From positions 62,001 to 126,000 of the forward strand of contig NZ_BMTS01000015.1 of assembly GCF_014649795.1 (NCBI RefSeq): a DNA stretch of 64,000 nucleotides. Direction: 5' to 3'. The first letter of the stretch is position 1, and each line of letters opens with the position of its first letter. Of the stretch, positions 45,301 to 53,099 are shown one piece after another. Below the pieces are notes generated by a model. The model was given only the letters and a program-made list of their open reading frames with translations, ran no database searches and was not told where the DNA came from. Source of the stretch: Streptomyces melanogenes. GTDB lineage: Bacteria; Actinomycetota; Actinomycetes; Streptomycetales; Streptomycetaceae. The position numbers were made by a program, and so were the translations under genes.

Positions 45301-46347
45301 GACCTGGTGCTGCGGCGCCTGCTCGAATGCCTGGGCCGCGACCGTACGAAGCACCAGGTCGCGGAGGTCACCTCGCTGGGCCTGGTCCAGATGACCCGCA
45401 AGCGGGTCGGCCAGGGCCTGCTGGAGTCGTTCTCCGAGACCTGTGTCCACTGCAACGGGCGCGGTGTCATCGTGCACATGGAGCAGCCGACCGGCGTCGG
45501 TGGCGGCGGCAACGGCAAGCGCTCCAAGAAGCGCGGCCGGGGCGGTGCCGAGCACGACCACGAGGCGCACGAGCACGAGGCCGTCGAGTCCGCGGACGTC
45601 GAGACCGAGGCGGAGGTGGCGGCCGAGGTCGCGGCCCCCGTCGCGCTCGCCGAGCCGGAGTTCGTGCCGGACGAGGAGCTCTACAGCAGCGCCGCCGAGG
45701 CGGAGGCCGCGGCTCGTGGCAGCCGTTCGCGTCGCCGGGCGACCCGTAAGGCGTCGGCTCCGGCCGGTGCGCCCAAGCGGGGCGCCGAGCCGGTCGCCGA
45801 GGCCGAGCCGGTCGCGGCGGAGCCGGTGGCCGAGCCCGAGCCGAAGCCGGTCACGGTCGCGTCCTTCATCGAGGACGAGGCGCCGCGCGGCCGTACCCGT
45901 CGCCGGGCCACCCGCAAGGCGACCGCCCCGGCGGGTCCGCCCGTCGCGGCCGAGCCGGTCGTGGTGGAGGCCGTCGTGGCCGAGCCGGTCGTCGTCGCCG
46001 AGCCGGTCGTGGCCGAGCCCGTCGTCGAGGAGGCGCCCGTCGCCGCCCCGCCGCGGGCCCGTCGCCGGGTGACCCGCAAGGCCACCGCTCCCGCCGGTTC
46101 GCCGTCGGGCGCGGAGGATGCCGCGGTGCTCGTGGTCGCGAGCGCCCCGGCGCCCGAGGCCGAGCCCGTCGCGGACGAGACGGCCCCGGCCCCGGCCAAG
46201 AAGACGGCCCGCAAGACGGCCAAGAAGGCGACGGCGAAGAAGGCGGTCGCGAAGAAGGCTGTGGCCAAGAAGACGGCCGCGAAGAAGACGACGGCGAAGA
46301 AGGCGACGAAGAAGACGGCGGCTGAGCCGGTGTCGACGGAGAGCTGA
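42385..46347 (+). CDS. rne: Ribonuclease E/G with long repetitive basic/acidic arms
   Basis: 1320 residues. Endoribonuclease core at about 605-1045: S1 domain (IGVLEDNVLVEHYVNKE...YVGNVYLGKVQNVLP), metal site VVDVNTG (near 917-920) and VIDFIDM (near 962), Zn-link CVHCNGRG (near 1019-1023). The N-terminal arm of about 600 residues and the C-terminal arm of about 275 carry copies of (R)TRRRATRKATAPAGAP, seven in the N-arm and three in the C-arm, spaced by Glu/Ala/Val-rich segments. The N-arm also has RRRRRR clusters. The end is a histone-H1-like Lys/Ala tail (KKTARKTAKKATAKKA...). Arms of Streptomyces RNase ES bind PNPase. Unlike E. coli, the core is central. Confidence 0.95.
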   Translation: MLENEKNEPGVTGDDNNSPSDTLPPRRRRRAASRPAGPPGAAGADAPETAVAATEAPAETPAAAEEAAPARPRRRATRKATAPAGGPAAAPAAEETPAAAEAPAETPAAAEEAAPARPRRRATRKVTAPAGAPKAADEAPEAVEVVETPAAVEPEAVEEPAAPARTRRRATRKATAPAGAPKAAEETEAVVAAEPVVAEEPAEPEAVEEPAAPARTRRRATRKATAPAGAPAVEEAPAAIGAPPAVAAEDPVASPAEEAAVVAAAEEPAAPARTRRRATRKATAPAGAPKAAEEAEAEPVAAVVVEPVVAEEPAVEDEAPRGRTRRRATRKATAPQFTPAAAEEPVKEPEAEAKTEAEPKETGRSRRRATRPAVAVFQAPVFHEPMFQTPETAAAAAAQAAAEVTDEEEPEETEVQAEAVVEQAEPQGASRRRRRRRGESAETAPEPQAPVAEEAEEAESAEEEPEGAEAEEHEDDRPSRRRRRGGRRRRRGESAESEESESEEGAEGEAEAFEDEDEESDDTPSAAGTSSSRRRRRRRRRSGDGGDHETGQDDPERTVVKVREPRPAREKAEPSDEVQSIKGSTRLEAKKQRRREGREQGRRRVPIITEAEFLARREAVERVMVVRQSGERTQIGVLEDNVLVEHYVNKEQATSYVGNVYLGKVQNVLPSMEAAFVDIGKGRNAVLYAGEVNFEALGMANGPRRIEAALKSGQSVLVQVTKDPIGHKGARLTSQVSLPGRYLVYVPEGSMTGISRKLPDTERARLKTILKKIVPEDAGVIVRTAAEGASEDELRRDVERLQAQWEEISKKAKQISTSSPSLLYGEPDMTVRVVRDIFNEDFTKVIVSGDEAWDTIHGYVSHVAPDLVDRLSRWTSEVDVFATYRIDEQLMKALDRKVWLPSGGSLVIDKTEAMIVVDVNTGKFTGQGGNLEETVTRNNLEAAEEIVRQLRLRDLGGIVVIDFIDMVLESNRDLVLRRLLECLGRDRTKHQVAEVTSLGLVQMTRKRVGQGLLESFSETCVHCNGRGVIVHMEQPTGVGGGGNGKRSKKRGRGGAEHDHEAHEHEAVESADVETEAEVAAEVAAPVALAEPEFVPDEELYSSAAEAEAAARGSRSRRRATRKASAPAGAPKRGAEPVAEAEPVAAEPVAEPEPKPVTVASFIEDEAPRGRTRRRATRKATAPAGPPVAAEPVVVEAVVAEPVVVAEPVVAEPVVEEAPVAAPPRARRRVTRKATAPAGSPSGAEDAAVLVVASAPAPEAEPVADETAPAPAKKTARKTAKKATAKKAVAKKAVAKKTAAKKTTAKKATKKTAAEPVSTES
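42586..43393 (+). repeat. In-frame repeats encoding basic RRRATRKATAPAG motifs
   Basis: Units encoding ARPRRRATRKATAPAG or ARTRRRATRKATAPAG recur at about 42591, 42729, 42873, 43023, 43197 and 43347, with acidic spacers of about 105-140 bases. Similar codon blocks recur at 45727, 45892 and 46057 in the 3' end. The near-identity at DNA level suggests recent duplication and possible length variation. Confidence 0.85.
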
Positions 46348-46370
46348 TCTCGGTCGTTACGACACGACAC

Positions 46371-46414
46371 CGAAGGCCCGGCCCGGGGATTCCGGGGCCG
46401 GGCCTTCGGTTTTG
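46371..46414 (+). terminator. Terminator after rne
   Basis: CGAAGGCCCGGCCC and GGGCCGGGCCTTCG form a long stem around the GGGGATTCC centre, followed by GTTTTG. Confidence 0.85.
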
Positions 46415-46448
46415 TCCGGGGGCCGCCGACGCCTGCAGCGGGCTTTTC

Positions 46449-46645
46449 ACCCCACCCCGCCCCTTCCCGAAAGCCCTGGCGGGCGGCCGGGTTCGTCGGG
46501 TGCGGACCGTGCTGGGTTGCTCGCGCAGTTCCCCGCGCCCCTGAAGATGCCGCTCCGCGGCAATCCCCTGGGGCGGCCCGAAGGGGCGCATCTCAGGGGC
46601 GCGGGGAACTGCGCGACCAGCCACCCACTCACCCGCAGACAAAGA
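46449..46645. repeat. Nested palindromic intergenic element, copy E; fills most of the 304-base gap
   Basis: The gap 46348-46651 contains the rne terminator and this element. Left outer arm ACCCCACCCCGCCCCTTCCC with GAAAGCCCTGG, then GGCCGGGTTCGTCGGGTGCG. The inner palindrome runs from TGCGGACCGT with TCGCGCAGTTCCCCGCGCCC to AGGGGCGCGGGGAACTGCGC, and ends near CCCGCAGACAAA with a degenerate right end. The right outer arm is absent. Confidence 0.88.
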
Positions 46646-46651
46646 CCGGGC

Positions 46652-48535
46652 TCAACCCCTGCCCCTCCACGCCGTCCTCAACTGGCTTGCCAGGAACAGT
46701 GTCGCCAGGGTCGGGATCGTCGCGCGGTAGCAGTCCGGGGTCGTCCAGGCGTACGCGGACGCCGGGACCAGGACCGCGAGGGCCGCGACGCGCAGGCGCC
46801 ACCAGCGGCGCGGGCGCGGCACCGGGATCGCCGGGGTGCCCAGGTCCGTGGACAGGGAGTCGCGGATCCCGCGCAACACGCCCCGGCGGGCCAGGAGTTG
46901 GGCGCCAGGAACGGTCCGAAGGACCTCGTCGTGCTCGCCGAACCCCGCCGGCAACGGCGGCAGGCCGAGCGCCGCCACCAGGTCGGCCTGGCGGCGGGCG
47001 GGGGAGTCCGCGCCCCGCAGCAGCGTCACCAGCGGCCGGGCGTCCCGGACCGAGAACGCCGCCGCCAGGGCCTGCGCGGTCGTGGCCGCCACCGCGTGGT
47101 CGGTGACCGGGGCCGCCGGGTCCCACTGGTGGGCGGCGGTCTCCCGGCCCTTCTGGAGGAGCGTGAGCCCGTACCGGGGCCCGGTGCGGCGCAGCACCAG
47201 CGCCGCCCACTTCTCGCCCGTGGTGAAGCTGTCGGCCGCCGCCGTCAGCCGGTCGTCGCGGGCCAGCGCCGCGCGCCGCCCGGGCGAGGGGTCCGGGACG
47301 AGCTCCACGTAACTCATACCGGGCGGCGCGGGCGCGATCCGCAGCGATACGCCGCACATCAGCGCGGCCTCGGCGACCTCGTGCGGCGGCGCGGCGGCTA
47401 TCGCGAGCGAGCGGGGGGAGGAGAGGGCGCGCGCGTCCCCGGACGCGGCGACGGAACCGGCGGATCCCGCAGATCCCGGGCCCGGGCCGGGGCCGCCCGC
47501 CCGCCCCGCCCGAGAGAACAGCGGCGTTCGCGAAGCCAGTTGCATCCGCACCCCCGAGCGCAGCTCCACGAACTCCGTGCGCGGCTCGCCCAGGTACGCC
47601 CAGGGATACGTGCGCGCCCGCACCCCGATCGCCCGGAACACGTCCAGCGCCTCGGCCCACCTCTCGTGCAGGATCAGCATCAGGACGAGGTGGTTGCGGA
47701 AGTCCGCCGCGTCCGGGTCGCCCGGCTCGTACCAGGTGGACAGCTCAAGTCCGCGCTCGACGGCCGCGTCGATCCTGGCGCGCTCGACGGGGCTCTGGCG
47801 CGGGTCGTCGGAGACCACCACGTACTCGACGGCCGCGAGCAGCGGCAGCGCGTGCAGCTTGGAGCCGGGCAGCGCGCTCTCGGCGGCCCGCTCGGCGAAG
47901 GCGAACATCTCGCCGTGCGAGCCGTACCACTTCTCGGAGAGGTACTGCAGGGCCGCCGCGTGGCAGCCGTAGTGGTGCGGGGAGCGGGCCACTGCCTCCG
48001 CCCAGTACGCGTCGAACACCTCGCGCGGGGCCTGGCTGCCCCGGGCGTGGGTGAGCGCGATCTGCCAGGGCACCGGGTCGGTGGGGTTGAGCCGGGCGGC
48101 CGCGGACGCCACCGGGACGGCGTCCCCGAGCAGTGCGAAGAACGCCTGGAACTGCTCGGGCGCCACGTCCCTGGCCCGCGCCGCGCTGCGTATCTCCCAC
48201 GCCTGGTGGACGCAGAGCTCGGCCTTGACCAGGACCGCGTCGGGGTCCTCGGGCGACTCGGCGAGCCAGTCGTCCAGCCAGCCGGGGCTGTGCAGGGCGG
48301 CCGCGGCGAGCTGGGTGACGTAGGTGCTGCGGCGCTCCCACTCGGCGCGCTCGCGGGTCCCGGCGAGCAGGGCGGCGGCCGGGCCGCGGTCGCCCGCGTG
48401 CACGGCGGCCAGCGCGTCCGCCATCGGGCCGTCCGGGGCGTCGACGGTGACGGCCTCGTCGGGCGGCAGGCCCGCGCCCAGGGACGAGCCGTGGCGGAGC
48501 ATGCGGGGCATGGAGAGCAGCGAACGCAGGTGCAC
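46652..48535 (-). CDS. TPR-like protein with C-terminal membrane helices, unknown
   Basis: 627 residues, Ala-rich and helical throughout, with tetratricopeptide-like repeats in the first 320 residues (for example DPVPWQIALTHARG, HHYGCHAAALQYLSEKWYGSH, ERWAEALDVFRAIG). A Gly/Ala/Ser linker follows at about 335-365, then a second domain (about 370-560) and a hydrophobic end (LRVAALAVLVPASAYAWTT, ATIPTLATLFLASQL). The GTG at 48535 has no ribosome-binding site; AATAAT 5 bases before it may be a -10 for a leaderless start. ATG 48511 is an alternative. Function not recognised. Divergent from rplU. Confidence 0.7.
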   Translation of the reverse strand: MHLRSLLSMPRMLRHGSSLGAGLPPDEAVTVDAPDGPMADALAAVHAGDRGPAAALLAGTRERAEWERRSTYVTQLAAAALHSPGWLDDWLAESPEDPDAVLVKAELCVHQAWEIRSAARARDVAPEQFQAFFALLGDAVPVASAAARLNPTDPVPWQIALTHARGSQAPREVFDAYWAEAVARSPHHYGCHAAALQYLSEKWYGSHGEMFAFAERAAESALPGSKLHALPLLAAVEYVVVSDDPRQSPVERARIDAAVERGLELSTWYEPGDPDAADFRNHLVLMLILHERWAEALDVFRAIGVRARTYPWAYLGEPRTEFVELRSGVRMQLASRTPLFSRAGRAGGPGPGPGSAGSAGSVAASGDARALSSPRSLAIAAAPPHEVAEAALMCGVSLRIAPAPPGMSYVELVPDPSPGRRAALARDDRLTAAADSFTTGEKWAALVLRRTGPRYGLTLLQKGRETAAHQWDPAAPVTDHAVAATTAQALAAAFSVRDARPLVTLLRGADSPARRQADLVAALGLPPLPAGFGEHDEVLRTVPGAQLLARRGVLRGIRDSLSTDLGTPAIPVPRPRRWWRLRVAALAVLVPASAYAWTTPDCYRATIPTLATLFLASQLRTAWRGRG

Positions 48536-48802
48536 GAGTGATTATTGAATCAGTGACCTCCGACACCTCGGCCCCGGGCCCGGCCCTACCGTCCGGTCAT
48601 CGGCTGGTTTGACCCCTGGGAAAGGGGCCCGTAATCTTGACCCTCGGCGTGTTTCCATGCGCGCCCGCCCCTGAGCACCTCCCTCCCGGCGACCGTTCGC
48701 GGTGGCGGGGAGAGGCCGCTCGTCCATTCCGGATCATCACGGGCTCGCCCGTGTGACGCGGCTGGCTTCAGGGGTTCCGTTCCGAGCGAGAGAGAGATCC
48801 GC

Positions 48803-49123
48803 GTGTACGCCATCGTGCGCAGCGGTGGTCGCCAGCACAAGGTTGCTGTCGGCGACATCGTTGAGGTTGACAAGATTTCCACTGCCAAGGTTGGCGACAC
48901 GGTCGAGCTCTCGACCCTGCTCGTTGTCGACGGCGACGCTGTCACCAGCGACCCGTGGGTGCTGGCCGGCATCAAGGTCACGGCCGAGGTCGTGGACCAC
49001 CACAAGGGTGCCAAGATCGACATCCTTCGGTACAAGAACAAGACCGGTTACCGCCGTCGCCAGGGCCACCGCCAGCAGTACACGGCGATCAAGGTCACCG
49101 GCATCCCCGCGGCTGCGAAGTAA
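48803..49123 (+). CDS. rplU: 50S ribosomal protein L21
   Basis: 106-residue ribosomal protein binding 23S rRNA domain I. Begins MYAIVRSGGRQHKVAVGDIV and ends with the family pattern KNKTGYRRRQGHRQQYTAIKVTGI. GTG start with GAGAGAGA upstream. The 267-base upstream gap contains TTGACC near 48635, a plausible -35, but no clear leader structure. rpmA follows after 14 bases. Confidence 0.97.
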   Translation: MYAIVRSGGRQHKVAVGDIVEVDKISTAKVGDTVELSTLLVVDGDAVTSDPWVLAGIKVTAEVVDHHKGAKIDILRYKNKTGYRRRQGHRQQYTAIKVTGIPAAAK

Positions 49124-49137
49124 GGGACTGAGGAGAC

Positions 49138-49392
49138 ATGGCACACAAGAAGGGCGCATCGTCCACCCGGAACGGTCGCGACTCCAACGCTCAGCGGCTC
49201 GGTGTGAAGCGCTTCGGCGGTCAGACCGTCAACGCCGGTGAGATCCTGGTCCGCCAGCGCGGCACCCACTTCCACCCGGGCGCCGGTGTCGGCCGCGGTG
49301 GCGACGACACGCTGTTCGCCCTGCAGGCCGGCGCGGTGCAGTTCGGCACCCACCGTGGCCGCAAGGTCGTGAACATCGTTCCGGTCGCCTGA
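49138..49392 (+). CDS. rpmA: 50S ribosomal protein L27
   Basis: 84 residues. Begins MAHKKGASSTRNGRDSNAQR, the N-terminal tail that reaches the peptidyl-transferase centre, without the Firmicutes-type cleavable extension. RQRGTHFHPGAGVGRGGDDTLFAL is conserved. GAGGAGA upstream of the ATG is a good ribosome-binding site. Co-transcribed with rplU and followed by a large hairpin. Confidence 0.97.
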   Translation: MAHKKGASSTRNGRDSNAQRLGVKRFGGQTVNAGEILVRQRGTHFHPGAGVGRGGDDTLFALQAGAVQFGTHRGRKVVNIVPVA

Positions 49393-49406
49393 CCGGATCT
49401 TTCGTG

Positions 49407-49459
49407 AGGCGGACCTCACTTCCCGTACGGACCCCGTACGGGAAGCAGGTCCGCCTTTC
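49407..49459 (+). terminator. Terminator after rpmA
   Basis: AGGCGGACCT and AGGTCCGCCT enclose a second stem TTCCCGTACGG/CCGTACGGGAA, followed by TTT. It would reduce read-through from rplU-rpmA into obgE. Confidence 0.88.
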
Positions 49460-49460
49460 G

Positions 49461-49480
49461 CGTGTTTCTAATGAAACACG
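49461..49480. promoter_or_regulatory. Perfect inverted repeat before obgE
   Basis: CGTGTTTC-TAAT-GAAACACG is a perfect 8-base inverted repeat with a 4-base centre. It lies 40 bases before the obgE start and just after the rpmA terminator. Its AT content stands out. It may be an operator for separate control of obgE. Confidence 0.4.
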
Positions 49481-49519
49481 GCTCTACACAGACATTCCGC
49501 ACGTACTGGAGGCAAGCCC

Positions 49520-50959
49520 ATGACCACCTTCGTGGACCGCGTCGAGCTGCACGTCGCCGCGGGTAACGGAGGCCACGGCTGCGCCTCCGTACACCGGGAG
49601 AAGTTCAAGCCGCTCGGCGGCCCCGACGGCGGCAACGGCGGCCGTGGCGGCGACGTCATCCTGGTCGTCGACCAGTCGGTGACCACGCTCCTCGACTACC
49701 ACCACAGCCCGCACCGCAAGGCCACCAACGGCCAGCCCGGCGCCGGCGACAACCGCACCGGCAAGGAGGGCCAGGACCTGGTCCTGCCCGTCCCGGACGG
49801 CACGGTCGTCCTGGACAAGGCCGGCAACGTGCTCGCCGACCTCGTCGGCCAGGGCACCACCTTCATCGCCGGCCAGGGCGGCCGCGGCGGCCTCGGCAAC
49901 GCGGCGCTGGCCTCCGCCCGGCGCAAGGCCCCCGGCTTCGCGCTGCTCGGCGAGCCCGGCGAGGCCCGTGACGTGATCATGGAGCTCAAGACCGTCGCGG
50001 ACGTGGCCCTGGTGGGCTACCCGAGCGCCGGCAAGTCCTCCCTGATCTCCGTGCTCTCCGCCGCCAAGCCGAAGATCGCGGACTACCCGTTCACCACGCT
50101 GGTCCCCAACCTCGGCGTGGTCACCGCGGGCTCGACCGTCTACACCATCGCGGACGTGCCCGGTCTGATCCCCGGCGCCAGCCAGGGCAAGGGCCTGGGC
50201 CTGGAGTTCCTGCGGCACGTCGAGCGCTGCTCGGTGCTCGTGCACGTCCTGGACACCGCGACCCTGGAGTCCGACCGCGACCCGGTCTCCGACCTGGACG
50301 TCATCGAGGCCGAGCTGAAGCAGTACGGCGGGCTCGACGACCGGCCCCGCATCGTCGTCCTCAACAAGATCGACATCCCGGACGGCCAGGACCTCGCGGA
50401 CATGATCCGCGGCGACCTGGAGCAGCGCGGCTACCAGGTCTTCGAGGTCTCCGCGGTCGCCCGCACCGGCCTCAAGGAGCTCTCCTTCGCGCTCGCGAAG
50501 ATCGTGGCCGAGGCGCGTGCCGCCAAGCCCGTCGAGGAGGCCACCCGGATCGTGATCCGCCCCAAGGCGGTCGACGACGCGGGCTTCACCGTCACGTACG
50601 ACGAGGCGGCCGAGGTCTACCGGGTGCGCGGCGAGAAGCCGGAGCGCTGGATCCGCCAGACCGACTTCAACAACGACGAGGCCGTCGGCTACCTCGCGGA
50701 CCGCCTCAGCCGCCTGGGCGTCGAGGACCAGCTGATGAAGGCGGGCGCCCGCGCGGGCGACGCCGTGGCCATCGGCCCCGAGGAGAACGCGGTCGTCTTC
50801 GACTGGGAGCCGACGATGATGGCGGGCGCGGAGATGCTGGGCCGCCGTGGCGAGGACCACCGCCTCGAGGCCCCGCGTCCCGCCGCCCAGCGGCGCCGGG
50901 ACCGCGAGGCGGAGCGGGACGAGGCGCAGCAGGAATTCGACGAGTTCAACCCGTTCTAA
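49520..50959 (+). CDS. obgE: Obg/CgtA GTPase
   Basis: 479-residue GTPase tied to 50S assembly, stringent response and, in Streptomyces, the onset of aerial growth. The Gly-rich Obg fold at about 1-158 (GGPDGGNGGRGGDVI, GGRGGLGNAALASARRKAPG) precedes the G domain: G1 GYPSAGKSSLI near 168-178, G2 FTTLVPN, G3 DVPGLIPGAS, G4 NKID, G5 SAVARTG. A C-terminal OCT domain (about 340-425) and an acidic/Arg tail follow. ATG with CTGGAGGCA upstream. An inverted repeat and a terminator upstream suggest its own promoter. Confidence 0.97.
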   Translation: MTTFVDRVELHVAAGNGGHGCASVHREKFKPLGGPDGGNGGRGGDVILVVDQSVTTLLDYHHSPHRKATNGQPGAGDNRTGKEGQDLVLPVPDGTVVLDKAGNVLADLVGQGTTFIAGQGGRGGLGNAALASARRKAPGFALLGEPGEARDVIMELKTVADVALVGYPSAGKSSLISVLSAAKPKIADYPFTTLVPNLGVVTAGSTVYTIADVPGLIPGASQGKGLGLEFLRHVERCSVLVHVLDTATLESDRDPVSDLDVIEAELKQYGGLDDRPRIVVLNKIDIPDGQDLADMIRGDLEQRGYQVFEVSAVARTGLKELSFALAKIVAEARAAKPVEEATRIVIRPKAVDDAGFTVTYDEAAEVYRVRGEKPERWIRQTDFNNDEAVGYLADRLSRLGVEDQLMKAGARAGDAVAIGPEENAVVFDWEPTMMAGAEMLGRRGEDHRLEAPRPAAQRRRDREAERDEAQQEFDEFNPF

Positions 50960-50982
50960 GCGCCTTCCTGGAAGCGTTGCCG

Positions 50983-51203
50983 GTCGGCTGCAGGTCCGCT
51001 GTGGCTGGTCGCGCAGTTCCCCGCGCCCCTTGAATGCCGCTGCGCGGCATCCCTGGGATCGCCCCGGAGGGGCGTTTCTAGGGGCGCGGGGAACTGCGCG
51101 AGCAACCCAGCACGGTCCGCAGACGAAGAACACCGGCCGCCCGCCGGAGGCCACGCGGCGGAGCCGCAAATGTCACAGCAGGGAAGGGGCGGGGTGGGGA
51201 AAA
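50983..51203. repeat. Nested palindromic intergenic element, copy F; in a 333-base gap
   Basis: The gap 50960-51292 contains no gene. The inner palindrome (about 50985-51127) starts CGGCTGCAGGTCCGC, passes GGTCGCGCAGTTCCCCGCGC, returns as GCGCGGGGAACTGCGCGA and ends ACGGTCCGCAGACGAAG. The right outer arm at 51143-51203 (starting CCGGAGGCCACGCGGCGGAG and ending GGGAAGGGGCGGGGTGGGG) is the segment also found inside the kinase gene at 3962-4018. The left outer arm is missing. Confidence 0.92.
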
Positions 51204-51292
51204 CCCCGCGTCCGGGCCCCCACGCCGCAGCGGCATACTGGACACGTTCAGCAAACGTACGATGTCCGACGAACGTCAAGGAGTAGCCCCCC

Positions 51293-53029
51293 GTGCGTAA
51301 TCCCGAGGCACCGAGACTGCTGGGGGTCTACCGGCGGGCCGTGCCCGAGAGTGTGCGGCGCGCGATCGTCTCGCAGGTCGACGCCGACATGCGGCGCCGC
51401 GTCAAGATGCGCATCGCGGGCGGCGCGGCCGTCGCCGAGAAGATGCGCGCGGCCCGCGTCACCAAGCGCTACCAGACCCTCGCCTCCGGCGCCGACCGCA
51501 CGGTCGTGCACGTCGGCAAGGACCCCAAGGTCGCCCTCGTCATCCCCGGGGTGACCCCGCTCCAGGCCCGCCGCGCCAACCTCGACACCGTGCTGCGCGC
51601 CCTGCACGCCGCCGGTCTCGACCACTTCTGCGTGCGCGGCCGCTCGGAGACCTCCGCCGCCGTCGCCGTCCGCGAGGACGACCGTACGGCCGTGCTGAAG
51701 GTCCTGGAGGCGCTCTGCGGCGACCAGCCCGGCTACGTCACCCACGTCAAGGGCAACAACCCGGTCCCCGAGACCTCCCTGCCGGGGTACGAGGACGGCA
51801 CCTGGCGCCGGTTCAAGACCGCCGGGACCGTCCGCGTCACCTGGTACCGCACGGACCCCACGCACCGCCTCACCCTCGGCAACCGCTACGGCTGCGACGT
51901 CGAGTTCTGGAAGGAGGAGGACGGCGAACTGGTGCCGCCGCGCGTCGGCAAGCTCGCCGAGACCCTCCCCGCCGAAGGCCCCGTCGCGCAGGTCTCCGAG
52001 GCGTACTTCACCCACCTCGCGCCCCGCAAGGCCCCCGACGCGGCCCAGGTGCGCACCCGCGCCGAGTTCGCCATCCACCCCACCGACGAGATCACCTTCC
52101 CGATCGACGTCGTCTACACGTGGGTGAACGGCGCCGACCCGGCCTGGCTGCGCCGCCGCGCCCAGTTCGCGGGCGAGACCTACCACGCCGAGTCCGCCAA
52201 CGCCGCGCGCTACCTCAGCCGCGACGAGCTGCGCTACTCGCTGCGCTCGCTGCACATGTACGCGCCGTGGGTGCGCAACGTCTACCTGGTGACCGACGAC
52301 CAGACCCCGGAGTGGCTCGACACCACACAGCCCGGCATCAAGGTCGTCAGCCACAAGGAGATCTTCCGCGACCCGGGCCTGCTGCCCACCTTCAACTCGC
52401 ACGCCATCGAGAGCCAGCTCCACCACATCGAGGGCCTGGCCGAGCACTTCCTGTACTTCAACGACGACGTGATGCTCGGCAACGAGGTCACCCCGCAGGA
52501 CTTCTTCCTCTCCAGCGGCCTCACCAAGTTCTTCCCGTCGCCCGCCCTGGTCCCGCTGGGCGCGCGCACCCCGGAGGACCCGCCGGTGGCCGCCGCGGGC
52601 AAGAACAACCGCCGTCTGATCGAGGAGCGGTACGGGGCGGTGGTCGTGCAGAAGATGAAGCACATGCCGCACCCGCTGCGCCGCAGCCTGCTCACCGAGA
52701 TCGAGACGGAGTTCGAGCCGGAGTACCGCTACACCGAGGCGAGCCGGTTCCGCTCGGAGGACGACATCTCCATCTCGTCGTCCCTGCACCACTACTACGC
52801 GTACCACACGCAGCGCGCGGTGCCCTCCGAACTCCCGTACACCTACCTCGACCTGACGCACCCGTGGACGGAGACCCGGCTGGGCCGGCTGCTCGCCAAC
52901 CGGGACAAGACGGTGTTCTGCGTCAACGACACGGTCTCCACCGAGCAGGACGTGCACGAGCAGAAGGACCTGATCACGCCGTTCCTCGACGCGTACTTCC
53001 CGGTACCGAGCCCGTTCGAGAAGCGGTAG
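51293..53029 (+). CDS. Stealth-family phosphotransferase
   Basis: 578 residues. N-terminal region (about 1-265) of unknown fold, then the four Stealth conserved regions: CR1 IDVVYTWVNGADPAWL near 269; CR2 RDELRYSLRSLHMYAPWVRN and LVTDDQTPEWLD; CR3 HAIESQLHHIEGLAEHFLYF with NDDV; and CR4 near the C-terminus. Stealth enzymes (XcbA, SacB, CpsY) transfer hexose-1-phosphate to make phosphodiester-linked glycans. GTG with CAAGGAG upstream. Convergent with the related fusion gene at 53100; the C-terminal halves are strongly similar. Confidence 0.9.
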   Translation: MRNPEAPRLLGVYRRAVPESVRRAIVSQVDADMRRRVKMRIAGGAAVAEKMRAARVTKRYQTLASGADRTVVHVGKDPKVALVIPGVTPLQARRANLDTVLRALHAAGLDHFCVRGRSETSAAVAVREDDRTAVLKVLEALCGDQPGYVTHVKGNNPVPETSLPGYEDGTWRRFKTAGTVRVTWYRTDPTHRLTLGNRYGCDVEFWKEEDGELVPPRVGKLAETLPAEGPVAQVSEAYFTHLAPRKAPDAAQVRTRAEFAIHPTDEITFPIDVVYTWVNGADPAWLRRRAQFAGETYHAESANAARYLSRDELRYSLRSLHMYAPWVRNVYLVTDDQTPEWLDTTQPGIKVVSHKEIFRDPGLLPTFNSHAIESQLHHIEGLAEHFLYFNDDVMLGNEVTPQDFFLSSGLTKFFPSPALVPLGARTPEDPPVAAAGKNNRRLIEERYGAVVVQKMKHMPHPLRRSLLTEIETEFEPEYRYTEASRFRSEDDISISSSLHHYYAYHTQRAVPSELPYTYLDLTHPWTETRLGRLLANRDKTVFCVNDTVSTEQDVHEQKDLITPFLDAYFPVPSPFEKR

Positions 53030-53046
53030 CGGACGCGTAGACGTAA

Positions 53047-53085
53047 GAAGGGCCCGCCCCGACCTTCCGGTCGGGCGGGCCCTTC
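53047..53085. terminator. Bidirectional terminator between the Stealth genes
   Basis: GAAGGGCCCGCCCCGACC pairs with GGTCGGGCGGGCCCTTC with one bulge around TTCC. It lies between the convergent stops, 18 bases after the plus-strand one. Confidence 0.85.
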
Positions 53086-53099
53086 TCCGTATCCGTACG

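Noticed and set aside
41389..45576. 1395-codon minus-strand frame antisense to rne
   Set aside because: Its apparent repeats mirror the rne repeats; no start site or family match.
42586..46120. CRISPR-like regular repeats
   Set aside because: They are in-frame protein-coding repeats of RNase E/G with coding spacers; no cas genes are present.
48536..48802. L21-type autoregulatory leader before rplU
   Set aside because: The gap is long enough, but I cannot find the conserved stem pattern. Only a possible TTGACC -35 is visible.
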